Positions 1 through 10,500 are shown, numbered from the stretch's first letter. The stretch is 64,000 bases of DNA from Bacteroidota bacterium (GCA_026391835.1 JAPLDF010000045.1:25569-89568); one strand, 5' to 3'. The notes: a model not told the origin generated them from the sequence alone. Made by a program: numbers and translations.

Positions 1-830
1 CGGTTGCAGCCCCCGGGTTGTTGGCATGGGTGGGTTACAGCAGTACGAATACCGATCCTGCAACATGGACAAACTGGATTGCCGCGCCTTATGCCGGGCC
101 GGTACTTGGAAAAGATGAATTCAGTGCCGACCTGGGCCCTGTGATCCCTACGGCAGGGACCTGGTATTATGCCACAAGGTTCAGCCTGAATGCAGGAAGT
201 TATCTTTATGGCGGCTACTCCGTAACGGGAGGTGGTTTATGGGATGGGACCGTCAATATTTCAGGTGTGTTAACCGTTCAGACGCCTGAGGTGCCGATGT
301 TCCAGGCGCTGGAAAACATTACGGTTGCTGCCGAGCAGAGCGTCTGCTACAATGCCAAGCAAACCATCACCGCCGGCGGAAACGGCAGCTTTTTCAACGT
401 GGAAAACGGTGGGTCAGTTATGCTGATAGCCGGTCAGAATATCATTTTTCTTCCTTCCGTCACGGTTGTTTCAGGCGGATTCCTGCATGCGTATCTCACC
501 AAAACGGGCGAGTATTGCAACTCACCCGGTATCCCGGCAGTGAAGGATGCTATGGCGGGCGGAAATTCCCCTGCCGGATCCGGAACATTGACCGTTATGG
601 TTTACCCCAACCCGGCAACTGCCAGGGTCACAATTGATTTGCTGGGAGTTGCCGACGGAGTGGTGTCGGGGCTGGAGTTGTTCAGCACCCGCGGCAACCG
701 GTTGTATTCCCAAACCCTGACAGGTTCAGGCACCCGTTCACTGGATGTTACCGGTTTCCCGTCCGGTGTGTATTTCGTAAGGATTGTAAGCGGGTCACAG
801 GTTCAGACCCGGATGCTGGTGAAACAATAA
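1..830 (+). CDS. T9SS-sorted secreted protein, 5'-truncated by window edge
   Basis: The reading frame (codons from base 3) is open to the window start, so only the C-terminal part is present. The TTG near base 18 is not a credible start because homologous sequence continues upstream of it. Visible parts: a module reading AWVGYSSTNTDPATW ... YATRFSLNAGSYLYGG, which recurs in the next gene; a beta-solenoid-like stretch (SVCYNAKQTITAGG ... ENGGSVMLIAGQNIIFLPSV) of a kind common in Bacteroidetes surface proteins; and a C-terminal T9SS type A sorting domain beginning VYPNPATARVTI and ending VQTRMLVKQ. The T9SS domain implies export across the outer membrane and cell-surface attachment or release. 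The catalytic or binding function is not visible. Its proximity to the GH13 amylase two genes downstream suggests a role in polysaccharide use; this is inference. Confidence 0.8.
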   Translation, partial: VAAPGLLAWVGYSSTNTDPATWTNWIAAPYAGPVLGKDEFSADLGPVIPTAGTWYYATRFSLNAGSYLYGGYSVTGGGLWDGTVNISGVLTVQTPEVPMFQALENITVAAEQSVCYNAKQTITAGGNGSFFNVENGGSVMLIAGQNIIFLPSVTVVSGGFLHAYLTKTGEYCNSPGIPAVKDAMAGGNSPAGSGTLTVMVYPNPATARVTIDLLGVADGVVSGLELFSTRGNRLYSQTLTGSGTRSLDVTGFPSGVYFVRIVSGSQVQTRMLVKQ

Positions 831-850
831 TTTTTTACTCCCTCCAAACT

Positions 851-870
851 CCCTCCCCCTTGGGGGAGGG
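851..870. repeat. GC-rich palindrome between genes
   Basis: Arms CCCTCCCCC and GGGGGAGGG form a perfect 9-bp stem with a TT loop, just after the stop of the first gene. It is not followed by a clear T-tract, so it looks more like a dispersed palindromic element than an intrinsic terminator. Confidence 0.6.
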
Positions 871-913
871 CCGGGGAGGGGGATTTTCGTAATTTTTCCT
901 AAAATTAATATCT

Positions 914-2398
914 ATGAAAACACCTTTACGCACAGCAACAAAATCAGTGATCCGGGTTACATCCGTTATGATCATGTTCATTGCCGTCATGATCCTTTCC
1001 GGAAAAACCGGCCAGGCCCAGATCTACGAACCGGAAGGCCTGAACATGCCCGGGGCATGGAATACGTGGATCAACCCGCCTGCGAACAACCTGGTCCTGG
1101 CCAGCAGTACGCAGGTTACCGGCGGTAAGGTGGTGAAAATTGCCACCGGAACGCCAAGGTGGCAAACCACGATCGCCGTGGCTGCAACCGGCGGCGATTT
1201 AACCGCAGGCACCTACGAATGGCTCTTTACCAGTGGCTCTACTTCCAACTATTACCAGAATAAGTGGGCGGCGGTTACCGTAACCATGAACACCCTGCAG
1301 TTATATACCAAGGAAGGGGCAACCAACAACAGCATTACCATGGCCAACGGGAAATGGTATACGATGAACTATGAAGACCTCGGCTATGCCGATACCCGTG
1401 CCATCTTTATGGAAACCAGTGGTGTACCGGTGAGTATTTCAACTGTATCTGTCCCTTCCGGAGTTCTTCCGGCTGCCGCTGCCCCGGTAACGGTGACGGT
1501 TTCGGCTGCACCCAGCATGGAAGAGATCATCTATGTAAGGTATACAGTGGACGGATGGGTTACTTCCGTGGCAATACCGGTAACCATGATCGGTACAACC
1601 GGTACGGTGAATATCCCCGGACAGGTAGTCGGAACAGTCGTTTCCTACTATGCCTTTACTTCTACTGTGGCGGCTGCCGCGGCCGATTATGACCTTGTTA
1701 CAATCAAGCTGAACAACAACAGCGGTACGAACTACACCTATACGGTCGGTGTCGCACCGCCTGCCATCACCTTTGCCAACCTGCAATATCCCGACCAGGG
1801 TTCCATTGACATCCTAACGGATTTCTGGGTGTTTGGCCAGGCATACATCGCCGGTGTGACCGGCCTGCCCACACCGGCACCAGGGCTGCAGTCGTGGGTA
1901 GGATACAGCACCACCAACAGCAATCCTGCCACATGGACCGACTGGGTGCCGGCAACATACAATGCCCCGATGGGAAATAACGATGAGTATAAGGCCAATA
2001 TTGGTCCCGCCATCAACAACTACGGCAGGTTCTATTATGCCACGCGGTTTAAGCTGAACGCCGATCCATACCTTTACGGCGGCTTCTCCGTTACCGGTGG
2101 CGGTTTCTGGGATGGCGTGACCAACGTGTCGGGGATCCTGGATGTATATACCGGGATCCCGGAAGGACAGGGAATTGCGACGACCGTTTATCCCAATCCC
2201 ACTTCCGGCGCGCTGACCTTCGACCTGCCCTTCCATGCCACGTTGCGTTTTACCAGTGCCCTCGGGATTGAATTGCTGCAAACGGAGATTCAGCCAGGTA
2301 TTCAGCACCTGGATATTTCCGCTTTCAAACCGGGTGCATATCACCTGCAGGTCATTACCGGGAAGCAGACGATGCACCAGACGATCATTAAACGATAA
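914..2398 (+). CDS. T9SS-sorted modular secreted protein with N-terminal amylase-like module
   Basis: 494 residues. A signal peptide spans residues 1 to about 35 (basic start, hydrophobic MIMFIAVMIL, cleavage near GQA/Q). The N-terminal module begins QIYEPEGLNMPGAWNTW and includes KWYTMNYEDLGYADTRAIFMETS; it is closely similar to the N-terminal module of the alpha-amylase that follows. Around residues 280-420 lies the WVGYSTTNSNPATW ... YATRFKLN module shared with the preceding gene. The T9SS type A domain starts at TTVYPNPTSGALTFDL and ends TMHQTIIKR. The protein is therefore a chimera joining a module of each neighbour. The N-terminal module resembles starch-binding beta-sandwich domains in position and composition, but no binding residues could be assigned, so carbohydrate binding is inference. 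No catalytic domain is evident. Confidence 0.85.
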   Translation: MKTPLRTATKSVIRVTSVMIMFIAVMILSGKTGQAQIYEPEGLNMPGAWNTWINPPANNLVLASSTQVTGGKVVKIATGTPRWQTTIAVAATGGDLTAGTYEWLFTSGSTSNYYQNKWAAVTVTMNTLQLYTKEGATNNSITMANGKWYTMNYEDLGYADTRAIFMETSGVPVSISTVSVPSGVLPAAAAPVTVTVSAAPSMEEIIYVRYTVDGWVTSVAIPVTMIGTTGTVNIPGQVVGTVVSYYAFTSTVAAAAADYDLVTIKLNNNSGTNYTYTVGVAPPAITFANLQYPDQGSIDILTDFWVFGQAYIAGVTGLPTPAPGLQSWVGYSTTNSNPATWTDWVPATYNAPMGNNDEYKANIGPAINNYGRFYYATRFKLNADPYLYGGFSVTGGGFWDGVTNVSGILDVYTGIPEGQGIATTVYPNPTSGALTFDLPFHATLRFTSALGIELLQTEIQPGIQHLDISAFKPGAYHLQVITGKQTMHQTIIKR

Positions 2399-2438
2399 TA
2401 CTTCAGCTTCCGGCCCCAATACATACCTCAACCCCCGG

Positions 2439-2486
2439 CCCCTTCTCCCCAGGGAGAAGGGGAGAGCCCTCTCCTCCAGGAGAGGG
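2439..2486. repeat. Two adjacent GC-rich hairpins
   Basis: Stem 1 pairs CCCCTTCTCC (2439-2448) with GGAGAAGGGG (2453-2462). Stem 2 pairs CCCTCTCCT (2467-2475) with AGGAGAGGG (2478-2486). Both are perfect. They lie between two genes read in the same direction and resemble widely dispersed GC-rich palindromic intergenic elements. Confidence 0.6.
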
Positions 2487-2515
2487 TTGGGTGAGGTGAT
2501 TAAAAAAATCTTCCA

Positions 2516-5500
2516 ATGAAAAAGCACATGCTTCTTGCCAAAAATTCCGGTCTGAAATTCCGGCCAGCCATAACCAGGTTATTGTTACCACTGATCTTAC
2601 TGATCCTTGGAACAGGTCACCCGGCCCTGGCGCAGATCTACGAACCCGACGGCCTCCGCATGCCCGGCGACTGGAACACGTGGACCAACACTCCTGGCAT
2701 GGGTGGTGCCTTCGACCTGCAGAAGATCCAGTCGGGAACAGCCCGCTGGCAAACAACATTCCAGTATACCGGAACAACCGGGGCACAGAATTTCAAGTTT
2801 GTCAGCACCAGTTTTTCAGATCCATGGGGAAACCAGTGGGCGGGAAACACGGCAGTAACCACAAATACCTTATCAAATGTGACCTATGGCACACCCAGCG
2901 ATCCCAACAACACGGTGAATGTTGTTCAGAACAAATGGTACACGGTGATCTTCGAGGACCTGGGGTATGCAAATACCAGGGCAATCTTCATGGAAACTTC
3001 GGCAGAACCTGTCACCATCGTTTCGGTGGAACAGCAACCCCTGATCGTGACCAGCGCCGACCAGGTATCCGTTGTTGCCCAATTATCGGCTGCCCCATCG
3101 CCGGAGGAGAAATTTTACCTGAGGTATTCAACGGATAACTGGGCAACTTCCGCCGCCGCACCGCTTGCCATGACAGGTTTGTCGGGTACGGCAACCATCC
3201 CGGCCCAGCCAAACGACACCACCGTGCAATATTACGTTTTCAGTTCCGTGATCGCGAACCCGCAGCAGGACTGGGACCTGGTAACCTTACGCCAGGACAA
3301 CAACAATGGCCAGAACTACAGCTATCTTGTAGGGGAGCAATTCAGCTGCGGCCAGGCAGTCAACCTGGTCACAACTGATCCGGCATTCCCGGTCCTTGGA
3401 TCACCCGTGACCATTTATTTTAATGCAACCCTTGGAAATGGCGGATTGTACAACTATACCGGCGACATTTATGCCCATACCGGCGTGATCACCAACCTCA
3501 GTACCGGCAGCACCGACTGGAAATATGTCAAAACCGCCTGGGGAGAGAACACACCGGAGACCAAACTGACGAAGATCGGGGATAACCTGTACAGCATCCA
3601 GGTCGCGAACATCCGGCAATATTACGGTGTCCCGGCCGCCGAACAGATACTGAAGATGGCATTTGTATTCAGGGGCGGAGTAGTCAACCCCGGGGGAAAC
3701 TACCCGGAACACAAAAATGCCGACGGCTCCGACATCCTTATTGATGTTTATGACGCCGCTCTGAAAGTGAAGATCATGAACCCGTCGAGCCGCAACCCGC
3801 TTGCAAGCCCAAACCAGGTACTTCCCGTATGTGTGGAAGCGATGCGGAACCATACCATCAGCATATACCTTGATCAGGAGCTGCTGATAACCGACAGCAC
3901 ATCCTCGCTGGCTTATCCCCTTGTACTCCAGGGAAAATCGCCCGGAACCTACTGGGTAAAGGCTGTGGCAACCGGCGCAACCGGCAAGGCCAGGGATTCG
4001 GTGAGTATTTACCTCCGCGGACCCGTCGTGGTGCAGGAGTTGCCTGCCGGGGTGAAGAATGGCATCAACTATGTCGACAACAACACGGTTACCCTGGTGC
4101 TCAACGATCCTGCGGGCCTGAAAAGTTTTGCGTTTGCCATCGGGGAATTCAGCAACTGGCTGCCCAATGACCAGAACTACATGAAACGCACCCCCAACGG
4201 CAAGAACTACTGGATCACCCTCTCCGGCCTCACCAGTATGAAGGAGTATTCCTACCAGTACTTTATCGATGGAAAACTGAAAGTCGGGGATCCCTATTGC
4301 GATAAAATCCTCGACCCGTGGAATGACCGGTGGATACCGAAAGACAACTACCCCGCGCTCAAATCCTACCCGTTCGACAAAACCATCGGACCGGTGAGCG
4401 TATTTCAAACCAACCAGGCAGCCTATCCATGGGAGGTGACAGCCTTCACCCCGCCGGCAGTCAACGAAACACAACAGGACCTGATGGTGTATGAATTGCT
4501 GTTGCGCGATTTTACCGATTCGAGCAGCATCATCACCGCCATGGAGAAACTCGATTACCTTAAAAACCTCGGCGTGAACGCCGTTGAACTGATGCCGGTG
4601 ATGGAATTCGACGGCAACAACAGCTGGGGGTATGCGCCCAATTTCTTTTTCGCACCCGACAAGTTCTATGGCCGGAAGGCCGATTACAAGAAATTTATAG
4701 ATGAATGTCATAAACGCGGCATGGCGGTGGTGCTCGACATCGTTACCAACCATTGTTTCGGGCAGTGCCCGTTTGCCATGATGTACTTCGATCCAAATAC
4801 CGGTGTCGGGCAGCCCTCTGCCGCCAACCCGTGGCTCAACGCACAGGCACCCCATCCGCTGAGCGTGGGATACGATTTCAACCACGAAAGCCCTTATACC
4901 CGCGAATTCTTCAAACAGGTGTTGTCATACTGGCTCACCGACTACAAGGTGGACGGGTTCCGTTTTGACCTCTCCAAAGGACTTACGCAGAAATATTCAG
5001 GCAGCGACATGGGCGCCTGGAGCGCCTACGACCAGGGAAGGATCAACATTATCACGGATTATTACAACCACATCAAATCGGTCAATCCCAAAGCCTATAT
5101 GATCCTTGAACATTTTGCCGACAACAGCGAAGAGACCGTGCTGGCCAATACCGGCATGATGCTGTGGAGCGCCATGCAGGACCGCTACAAGCAGGTGGGC
5201 ATGGGGTGGCAGTCGAACTCCGATATCTCCTGGGCGTATCACGGCAACCGCGGATGGACCTATCCCAACCTGGTCGACTTCATGGAAAACCACGACCAGG
5301 AGCGGATCATGTTCGAGGCCCTCTCAAACGGAAACTCCTCCGGGACATACAATATCAAGGATACCGTGACGGCCCTTCATCATATCGGGATGACTTCGGC
5401 GCTGTTCATGGGAATTCCCGGGCCCAAGATGCTGTGGCAGTTTGGCGAGCTGGGGTATGATTACAGCATCATGTTCAACGATGGGCGCACGGCGCCCAAA

Positions 5501-6343
5501 CCCGCCCGCTGGGATTACTTTAACCAGCCGGACCGGCAGAAACTTTACTTCGTGTACAGCGGAATGGCCAAACTCAGGAAAAGCGACGCCTTCCGCTACG
5601 GCGCTTTCACCAGCGACCTTGGCGGGCTGGGCAAACGGATGTGGATTGCGCACAGCAGCATGAACGTGGTGATCTCCGGCAACATGGATGTGGCTGCGAT
5701 GAACATGGCTCCCGGCTTTATGAATGCCGGCCAGTGGTATGACTATTTCTCGGGTGAAGCGGTTACTGTAACCGACCCGGCAAACCAGACCTTCAGTTTC
5801 GGGCCCGGCGAATTCAGGGTGTTTACGAGTGTTCCGCTGCCAAAGCCATACCACGATGTGGTCATTACGGTAAAGGATTCCGTGACGAATGCCCTGATCG
5901 GTTCGGCAACGGTTACCCTCGATGGATCCGGCACACAAATCACCGGTCAGCAGGGGCAGGCGTCCTTTTTAGCCGCCCCCGGACCAGCGTTAATCACTGT
6001 GAAAAAGGTAAAATACAAGACATGGACAAAAACCAGGTCCATTGCCGGCAACCTTGACCTGACGGTTCTCCTGCAACTTGATCCCCATTACGGCCTTGAG
6101 GAGCCCGATGGGGGGAGAGAGGTGAGGATATTTCCCAACCCGGCCGGCAGTTCGGTAACCATTGAGTCACCCGTCCTTTACCAGGTTACGGTTTACGCCC
6201 CCGATGGCCGTGAGATGTTTTCGCGCCAGATGCAGCACCCAGCCGAAACCTTTGATTTGGAAGGGTTTTCAGCAGGAATGTACATTGTCCGTTTTTCGGG
6301 AAGAGGGGCGGTTTTTGGTAAAAAATTGGTGGTTGGGCGGTAG
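2516..6343 (+). CDS. Secreted GH13 alpha-amylase with T9SS sorting domain
   Basis: 1275 residues; hydrolyses alpha-1,4-glucans outside the cell. Signal peptide about 1-40. The N-terminal module (QIYEPDGLRMPGDWNTW) is shared with the gene upstream. A second beta module starts near residue 280. An E-set/CBM48-like region covers about 520-640 (FAIGEFSNWLPND). The GH13 barrel covers about 650-1090: region I DIVTNH (741-746); nucleophile Asp818 in GFRFD; acid/base Glu865 in MILEHFAD; transition-state residues NHD at 925-927 in FMENHDQER. All three catalytic carboxylates are present. A small C-terminal beta domain follows, then the T9SS domain (VRIFPNPAGSSVTI ... GKKLVVGR). It is long for an alpha-amylase because of the accessory modules. 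The start fits because the signal peptide follows immediately. The stop codon forms part of a 22-bp palindrome. Exact substrate (starch, pullulan, glycogen) is not determined. Confidence 0.93.
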   Translation: MKKHMLLAKNSGLKFRPAITRLLLPLILLILGTGHPALAQIYEPDGLRMPGDWNTWTNTPGMGGAFDLQKIQSGTARWQTTFQYTGTTGAQNFKFVSTSFSDPWGNQWAGNTAVTTNTLSNVTYGTPSDPNNTVNVVQNKWYTVIFEDLGYANTRAIFMETSAEPVTIVSVEQQPLIVTSADQVSVVAQLSAAPSPEEKFYLRYSTDNWATSAAAPLAMTGLSGTATIPAQPNDTTVQYYVFSSVIANPQQDWDLVTLRQDNNNGQNYSYLVGEQFSCGQAVNLVTTDPAFPVLGSPVTIYFNATLGNGGLYNYTGDIYAHTGVITNLSTGSTDWKYVKTAWGENTPETKLTKIGDNLYSIQVANIRQYYGVPAAEQILKMAFVFRGGVVNPGGNYPEHKNADGSDILIDVYDAALKVKIMNPSSRNPLASPNQVLPVCVEAMRNHTISIYLDQELLITDSTSSLAYPLVLQGKSPGTYWVKAVATGATGKARDSVSIYLRGPVVVQELPAGVKNGINYVDNNTVTLVLNDPAGLKSFAFAIGEFSNWLPNDQNYMKRTPNGKNYWITLSGLTSMKEYSYQYFIDGKLKVGDPYCDKILDPWNDRWIPKDNYPALKSYPFDKTIGPVSVFQTNQAAYPWEVTAFTPPAVNETQQDLMVYELLLRDFTDSSSIITAMEKLDYLKNLGVNAVELMPVMEFDGNNSWGYAPNFFFAPDKFYGRKADYKKFIDECHKRGMAVVLDIVTNHCFGQCPFAMMYFDPNTGVGQPSAANPWLNAQAPHPLSVGYDFNHESPYTREFFKQVLSYWLTDYKVDGFRFDLSKGLTQKYSGSDMGAWSAYDQGRINIITDYYNHIKSVNPKAYMILEHFADNSEETVLANTGMMLWSAMQDRYKQVGMGWQSNSDISWAYHGNRGWTYPNLVDFMENHDQERIMFEALSNGNSSGTYNIKDTVTALHHIGMTSALFMGIPGPKMLWQFGELGYDYSIMFNDGRTAPKPARWDYFNQPDRQKLYFVYSGMAKLRKSDAFRYGAFTSDLGGLGKRMWIAHSSMNVVISGNMDVAAMNMAPGFMNAGQWYDYFSGEAVTVTDPANQTFSFGPGEFRVFTSVPLPKPYHDVVITVKDSVTNALIGSATVTLDGSGTQITGQQGQASFLAAPGPALITVKKVKYKTWTKTRSIAGNLDLTVLLQLDPHYGLEEPDGGREVRIFPNPAGSSVTIESPVLYQVTVYAPDGREMFSRQMQHPAETFDLEGFSAGMYIVRFSGRGAVFGKKLVVGR

Positions 6344-6433
6344 GGACACGCCATGGCGTGTCCCCACATTGCATGTCCCCGCATGGCAAGTCCCAGCATG
6401 GCAAGTCCCCGCATGGCAAGTCCCCGCATGGCG
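6343..6433. repeat. 22-bp palindrome followed by 15-bp tandem repeats
   Basis: 6343-6364 is a perfect 22-bp palindrome, GGGACACGCCA plus its complement, beginning in the amylase stop codon. It is followed by three 15-bp units GCATGGCAAGTCCC(C/A) at 6381-6425 and partial units on both sides. The units share ATGG and GTCCCC with the palindrome arms, as if they derived from one half. Together with 6511-6530 this is most of what lies in the 377-bp gap before the transposase gene. Confidence 0.75.
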
Positions 6434-6510
6434 TAGCGTTTGAGAGTGATTCCGTCCCTCGGTATCGTCCCGGTACCCTGTTTCTGTCACCTTACCTGGC
6501 GTGGCCATGG

Positions 6511-6530
6511 CCCCAGGCTGAAGCCTGGGG
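6511..6530. repeat. REP-like hairpin upstream of the RAYT gene
   Basis: CCCCAGGCT and AGCCTGGGG pair perfectly around a GA loop. It lies 190 bp before the REP-type transposase and is one of several unrelated hairpins flanking that gene. Confidence 0.6.
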
Positions 6531-6720
6531 TTGAGGATGACTGACTTCCGTTTTTCGGCCACCTCCGACTTAGCTTGACATTCCAGACTTGCTGCTGAGC
6601 CATGCTTGCTGCACGCTGATCATTTCACACGTTATCCTGCCCTTTTATCCGGTGTTGAAAAAATATTCTAACCAACCATATCACCTTTTAGTGGTTTACC
6701 TGATTAAGCATTAAAAAGAT

Positions 6721-7170
6721 ATGTCATACGTTAAAATATGGGTGCATGCAGTGTGGGGGACAAAATGGAGGTACCCTTTTCTGGTGGGAGGATTGAGAAC
6801 AAAAGCGCTGAACCATATTGTCGCAAACGCTTCAGAAAAAGGTATCGAAATTTGCCAGATCAATTGCTGGGTTGATCATTTTCATTGCCTGATCAGGCTC
6901 GGTCCCGAACAGAGTATTGCCGGAGTCATCAAACTGATTAAAGGGGAGTTTTCATGCTGGGTGAACAAAGCCGGATTATCGAAAAAGAGGTTTCGATGGG
7001 CGAGGGAATACTACGCCGCCTCAGTCAATGAACGCGCGGTGCGAAACGTGAAACACTATATTCAGAACCAGGAGCGGCATCATATGAATCAGACTTATTA
7101 TCAGGAGATTGCTAAGTATTTTGATGCCCCAATTCCAGAGAGACCCGAAGGGGGATCTTCTATATCCTGA
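6721..7170 (+). CDS. REP-associated tyrosine transposase (IS200/Y1-HUH family)
   Basis: 149 residues, the size of single-domain Y1 transposases. The HUH metal-binding motif is His53-Phe-His55 (CWVDHFHCLIRL), and the catalytic tyrosine is probably Tyr113 in VKHYIQNQERHH, both in the usual order and spacing for PF01797 proteins. Such enzymes nick single-stranded DNA at the foot of a hairpin and form a 5'-phosphotyrosine link. No companion TnpB gene and no clear IS200 left and right ends were found. Instead the gene sits among several different palindromes (6343-6364, 6511-6530, 7184-7203, 7236-7253). This favours a domesticated RAYT that acts on REP-like repeats over an active insertion sequence. 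The frame is intact with no visible lesion. Confidence 0.87.
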   Translation: MSYVKIWVHAVWGTKWRYPFLVGGLRTKALNHIVANASEKGIEICQINCWVDHFHCLIRLGPEQSIAGVIKLIKGEFSCWVNKAGLSKKRFRWAREYYAASVNERAVRNVKHYIQNQERHHMNQTYYQEIAKYFDAPIPERPEGGSSIS

Positions 7171-7183
7171 GCGCACACTGGTC

Positions 7184-7253
7184 TCGTGGACTTCAGTCCA
7201 CGACCCGCCTGCCACGACCGTGGACACTTCCGAACGCCGGGTTTTAACCCGGC
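7184..7253. repeat. Two REP-like hairpins downstream of the RAYT gene
   Basis: 7184-7203: TCGTGGACT pairs with AGTCCACGA around TC. 7236-7253: GCCGGGTT pairs with AACCCGGC around TT. Both start within 70 bp of the transposase stop. The remaining 300 bp up to the next gene is AT-rich, with no other structure seen except the promoter box at 7521. Confidence 0.65.
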
Positions 7254-7520
7254 GGTGGCACCCCGCAGATGACACCTCATCCACGCGGCAGTCGAGACCC
7301 TGGGAAATACCCCCATCTCCTTCGTCAACCTCCTGATATCCTGCTGCCGGTGGCACAACATCCTGCCTCCCCCTTAAATCTCATGACCTAACTATCCAAC
7401 CGCACCTTATTTCTCATAACCAAATAGTTCAAAGAAGTTCAATTTTCAACCATATCCATGTTTTATTAATAAATATCAGGGAAATGACAGGTTTCTATTG
7501 AATACTAGGGTGAAAAGGGT

Positions 7521-7528
7521 TATATTTG
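7521..7528 (+). promoter_or_regulatory. Bacteroidetes -7 box (TATATTTG)
   Basis: Matches TAnnTTTG and lies 33 bp before the start codon of the long T9SS protein. No convincing -33 TTTG was found at the usual distance. Confidence 0.5.
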
Positions 7529-7561
7529 GCGGCGAAAAACGGTACTTAAAATCTGAAGATT

Positions 7562-10500
7562 ATGAAAAAACTATTTTCTACTTCTTTCCAATCTATGGGT
7601 AATGTGCAAAAAGCATTTTCGCTCATTTGTTTTATTGAAGGTTCGGGAGAACGCTCTTGTATTAAGCATTCTTTTAAAATATTACTCCTTTTATTATCTT
7701 TTAGCATGTTCAGTGGTACTGTCATTTCACAGACAACAAGGTATTGGAGTGGAAATAGTAGTGCCAGTGATAATATTGATCAGGGGACTAACTGGCATGA
7801 TGGTGTCAACCCTGCTTCTGGGGATAATCTCACTTTTAATAATACTCTTAACAGACACTTTGCCTACTCAAACTATGGTTCTGGGTCTTGGTTTAATTTT
7901 ATTATAACCTATAGCGGAGCAGGGGGTATCAAGCTATACGGAGACAATACGTATGCAAAAAAATTTGAAAATAATAGTGATGGAAATCTTTTTGAATTAG
8001 GACCAAGTAGTGCAAGTGCTGGTAATAGAGAAATAGGGAATCGGGTAAATAATGACTTGGAAATTAATCCTACAGGAACTGGTGGCATTTTAGTTTCTTG
8101 CGATAAAATCTCTATGGATAATGTGAATGGTGCTAGGAATTTGAAAGTGTATGGCTCGCATACATTAACTATTAACGGCAACATTTACGAAAAAAATGGT
8201 TCTGGCGCAACATTGCAAATTCTGCAGGGTGCAACTGTTATTTTAAATGGAAATTCTTCATATACAGGTGCTACTACCATTAGCTCTGGAACCCTACGCC
8301 TAGGTATCGCGGAGGCTATATCTAACTCGTCTAATATGGTTCTAAATGGCGGGACCTTCAGTACTGGAGCATCCACAGGCTATACCGAAACGATTGGAAC
8401 TTTAACATTAAGTAGCAGTTCAACTATTTCATTCGGAACAGGATCTCATACATTGACTTATGCTGCAAGTAACGGGGTTTCCTGGTCGGGAACTTTATCC
8501 GTGAATAATTGGACCAGCACCGGTCCGAAGTTGTATTTTGGAACATCAAATATGGGCCTCACCGCAACACAATTAAGTAATATTAATTTTACAGGTTTCG
8601 GAACTGGCGCAAAAATTTTATCAACAGGTGAAATTATACCTGCCTCCGTTTATATTTCTGCTTCTTCAGGAAACTGGAATACCGGAAGCACCTGGGTTGG
8701 AAGCAGCGTACCTTCCGCTGGTGCTATCGTCTTTGTTGAAAATGGGCATAATGTAACACTTGATGTGGCTGCATCGGTTACGGGTTTAACAATCCATTCA
8801 GGTGGAACATTTACTGCTTCAGATGCTACTCCAAGGACCTTAACCATTACTAAATCAACAACCGGCAATGTAACAACAATTTCCAACAGCGGAACGTGGC
8901 AAAATGGGTCAGGTACATCTACAGTTTTAGTTACCGGAGCTCCAAGCGGAGGTGATGCTGTTCATTCAATTTCAGGCACGATCACGTTCCAGAATATAGT
9001 TGTAAATAAAACAGGAGGGACGTCAAACATTGGGTGTTCTTTCGGATCTGGTTCATCAGTTGCCGGAACTTTGGAAATAGGCGCAGGAGGTTTTATTTCA
9101 ACTGCACCTCCTGCAAGTTTCTATGGTTCAAATGCCATTCTTAAGTTCAACCAGGGCACGGGCGCAACATATAATGTTGAAGCTGGTGATTATTCATGGT
9201 CAACAACACAAGTACCCAATTATATTACAATCAGTTCAGGTACTGTAAACCTAAACGCTAACAGAACGGCCTCAGGTAATCTACTTATCGACGGCGGTGC
9301 ATTGATATTGAATTTAAATACTCCTAATCTTACCATTCAGGGAAACTGGACACGTACTTCAGGAAATTTTACAGCAGGTTCAGGAACTGTCACCTTAAGC
9401 GGAACGACAAACGGCGTAGTTGATGTTGCTGGCGGAGCAACAATGAATAACCTGGTAATTAATAAAACCTCAGGAACTGGCGTTAACCTTTCCTGCGATG
9501 CAATTGTTACCGGAACACTTACCATCACATCAGGTTTTCTTTCAATTGGTGTCCATGACCTCACCATCACCGGCCCCCTCACCAACTCCGCCGGCAGCGG
9601 CGGCCTGGTTGTCGAGAGCGGAGGTTCGCTTATCACCAATGGTACTGTTTCAGGCGGGGCTACCGTCAAACGCGAAATCGCTTCCGACAGCAAATGGCAC
9701 TTTATCTCATCCCCTGTTTCGGGACAAAATATCTGTGATGGAAACTTTGCGCCCCTGGCTGCAAATTTCAATGCCACCACCGGGGCAACATTTGATTTCT
9801 ACAAATGGAGCGAACCAACCATCACCGGCGGTCTGAACTGGATTAACCTGAAACAGGCGGATTGGTCGGTAAATACCACTGCTTTCGGGGCAACCCTGCA
9901 GTTTGCCGTTGGAGCAGGCTACCTGGTTGACTACACCGGTTCTTTTGGCGGAAGTACCACCAAATCATTTGCCGGTACCCTTATTTCAGGGGACCAGTCG
10001 GTTACGTTAACAACCGGCGGAAACACGTGGAACCTGATCGGCAACCCTTTTGCATCAGCGATCAACTGGGATAATGTTATCAAAACAGGGATCCTGGCCG
10101 ATGGCTACTATTATGTTTACAACGAAGCAAAATCGGGAGGTGCCGGGTATGAATCATACCTGAATTCAACCTATAAAACTTCAGGTGCCAACGGCAAGAT
10201 TTCCGCCATGCAGGGATTCTTTGTAAAGGCTGCATCCAGCCCGCTCAGCCTCCCGAATGCGGCCCGCACGCACGACAACAACTGGATGAAAAAATCAGAG
10301 ACCAGCACGGTGAACCAGTTGACACTAAAAATGGGTAACGATGCCGCCTGGGATGAGGCCTTCCTCGTTTTTGAGGCCGCCGGAAGTTTGAATAAAGGCT
10401 GGTACGACGCCGAGAAAATGTTCAGCATGAGTGCTGAAGTTCCCCAGGTTTATACATTGAAGGACAATGATCTGAAAATCAGTATTGGTTCATTTCCTGT

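Noticed and set aside
3401..4885. Long open frame (494 codons) antisense to the amylase
   Set aside because: It lies wholly opposite a gene with intact GH13 motifs, and its translation shows no domain, signal peptide or sensible start. It is a codon-bias shadow, as are the other long antisense frames in this window (for example 1814-2527, 6269-6562, 54375-55160).
6343..7253. Complete IS200/IS605 insertion sequence
   Set aside because: No tnpB, no matching subterminal end pair, and several unrelated palindromes instead of one left/right set.
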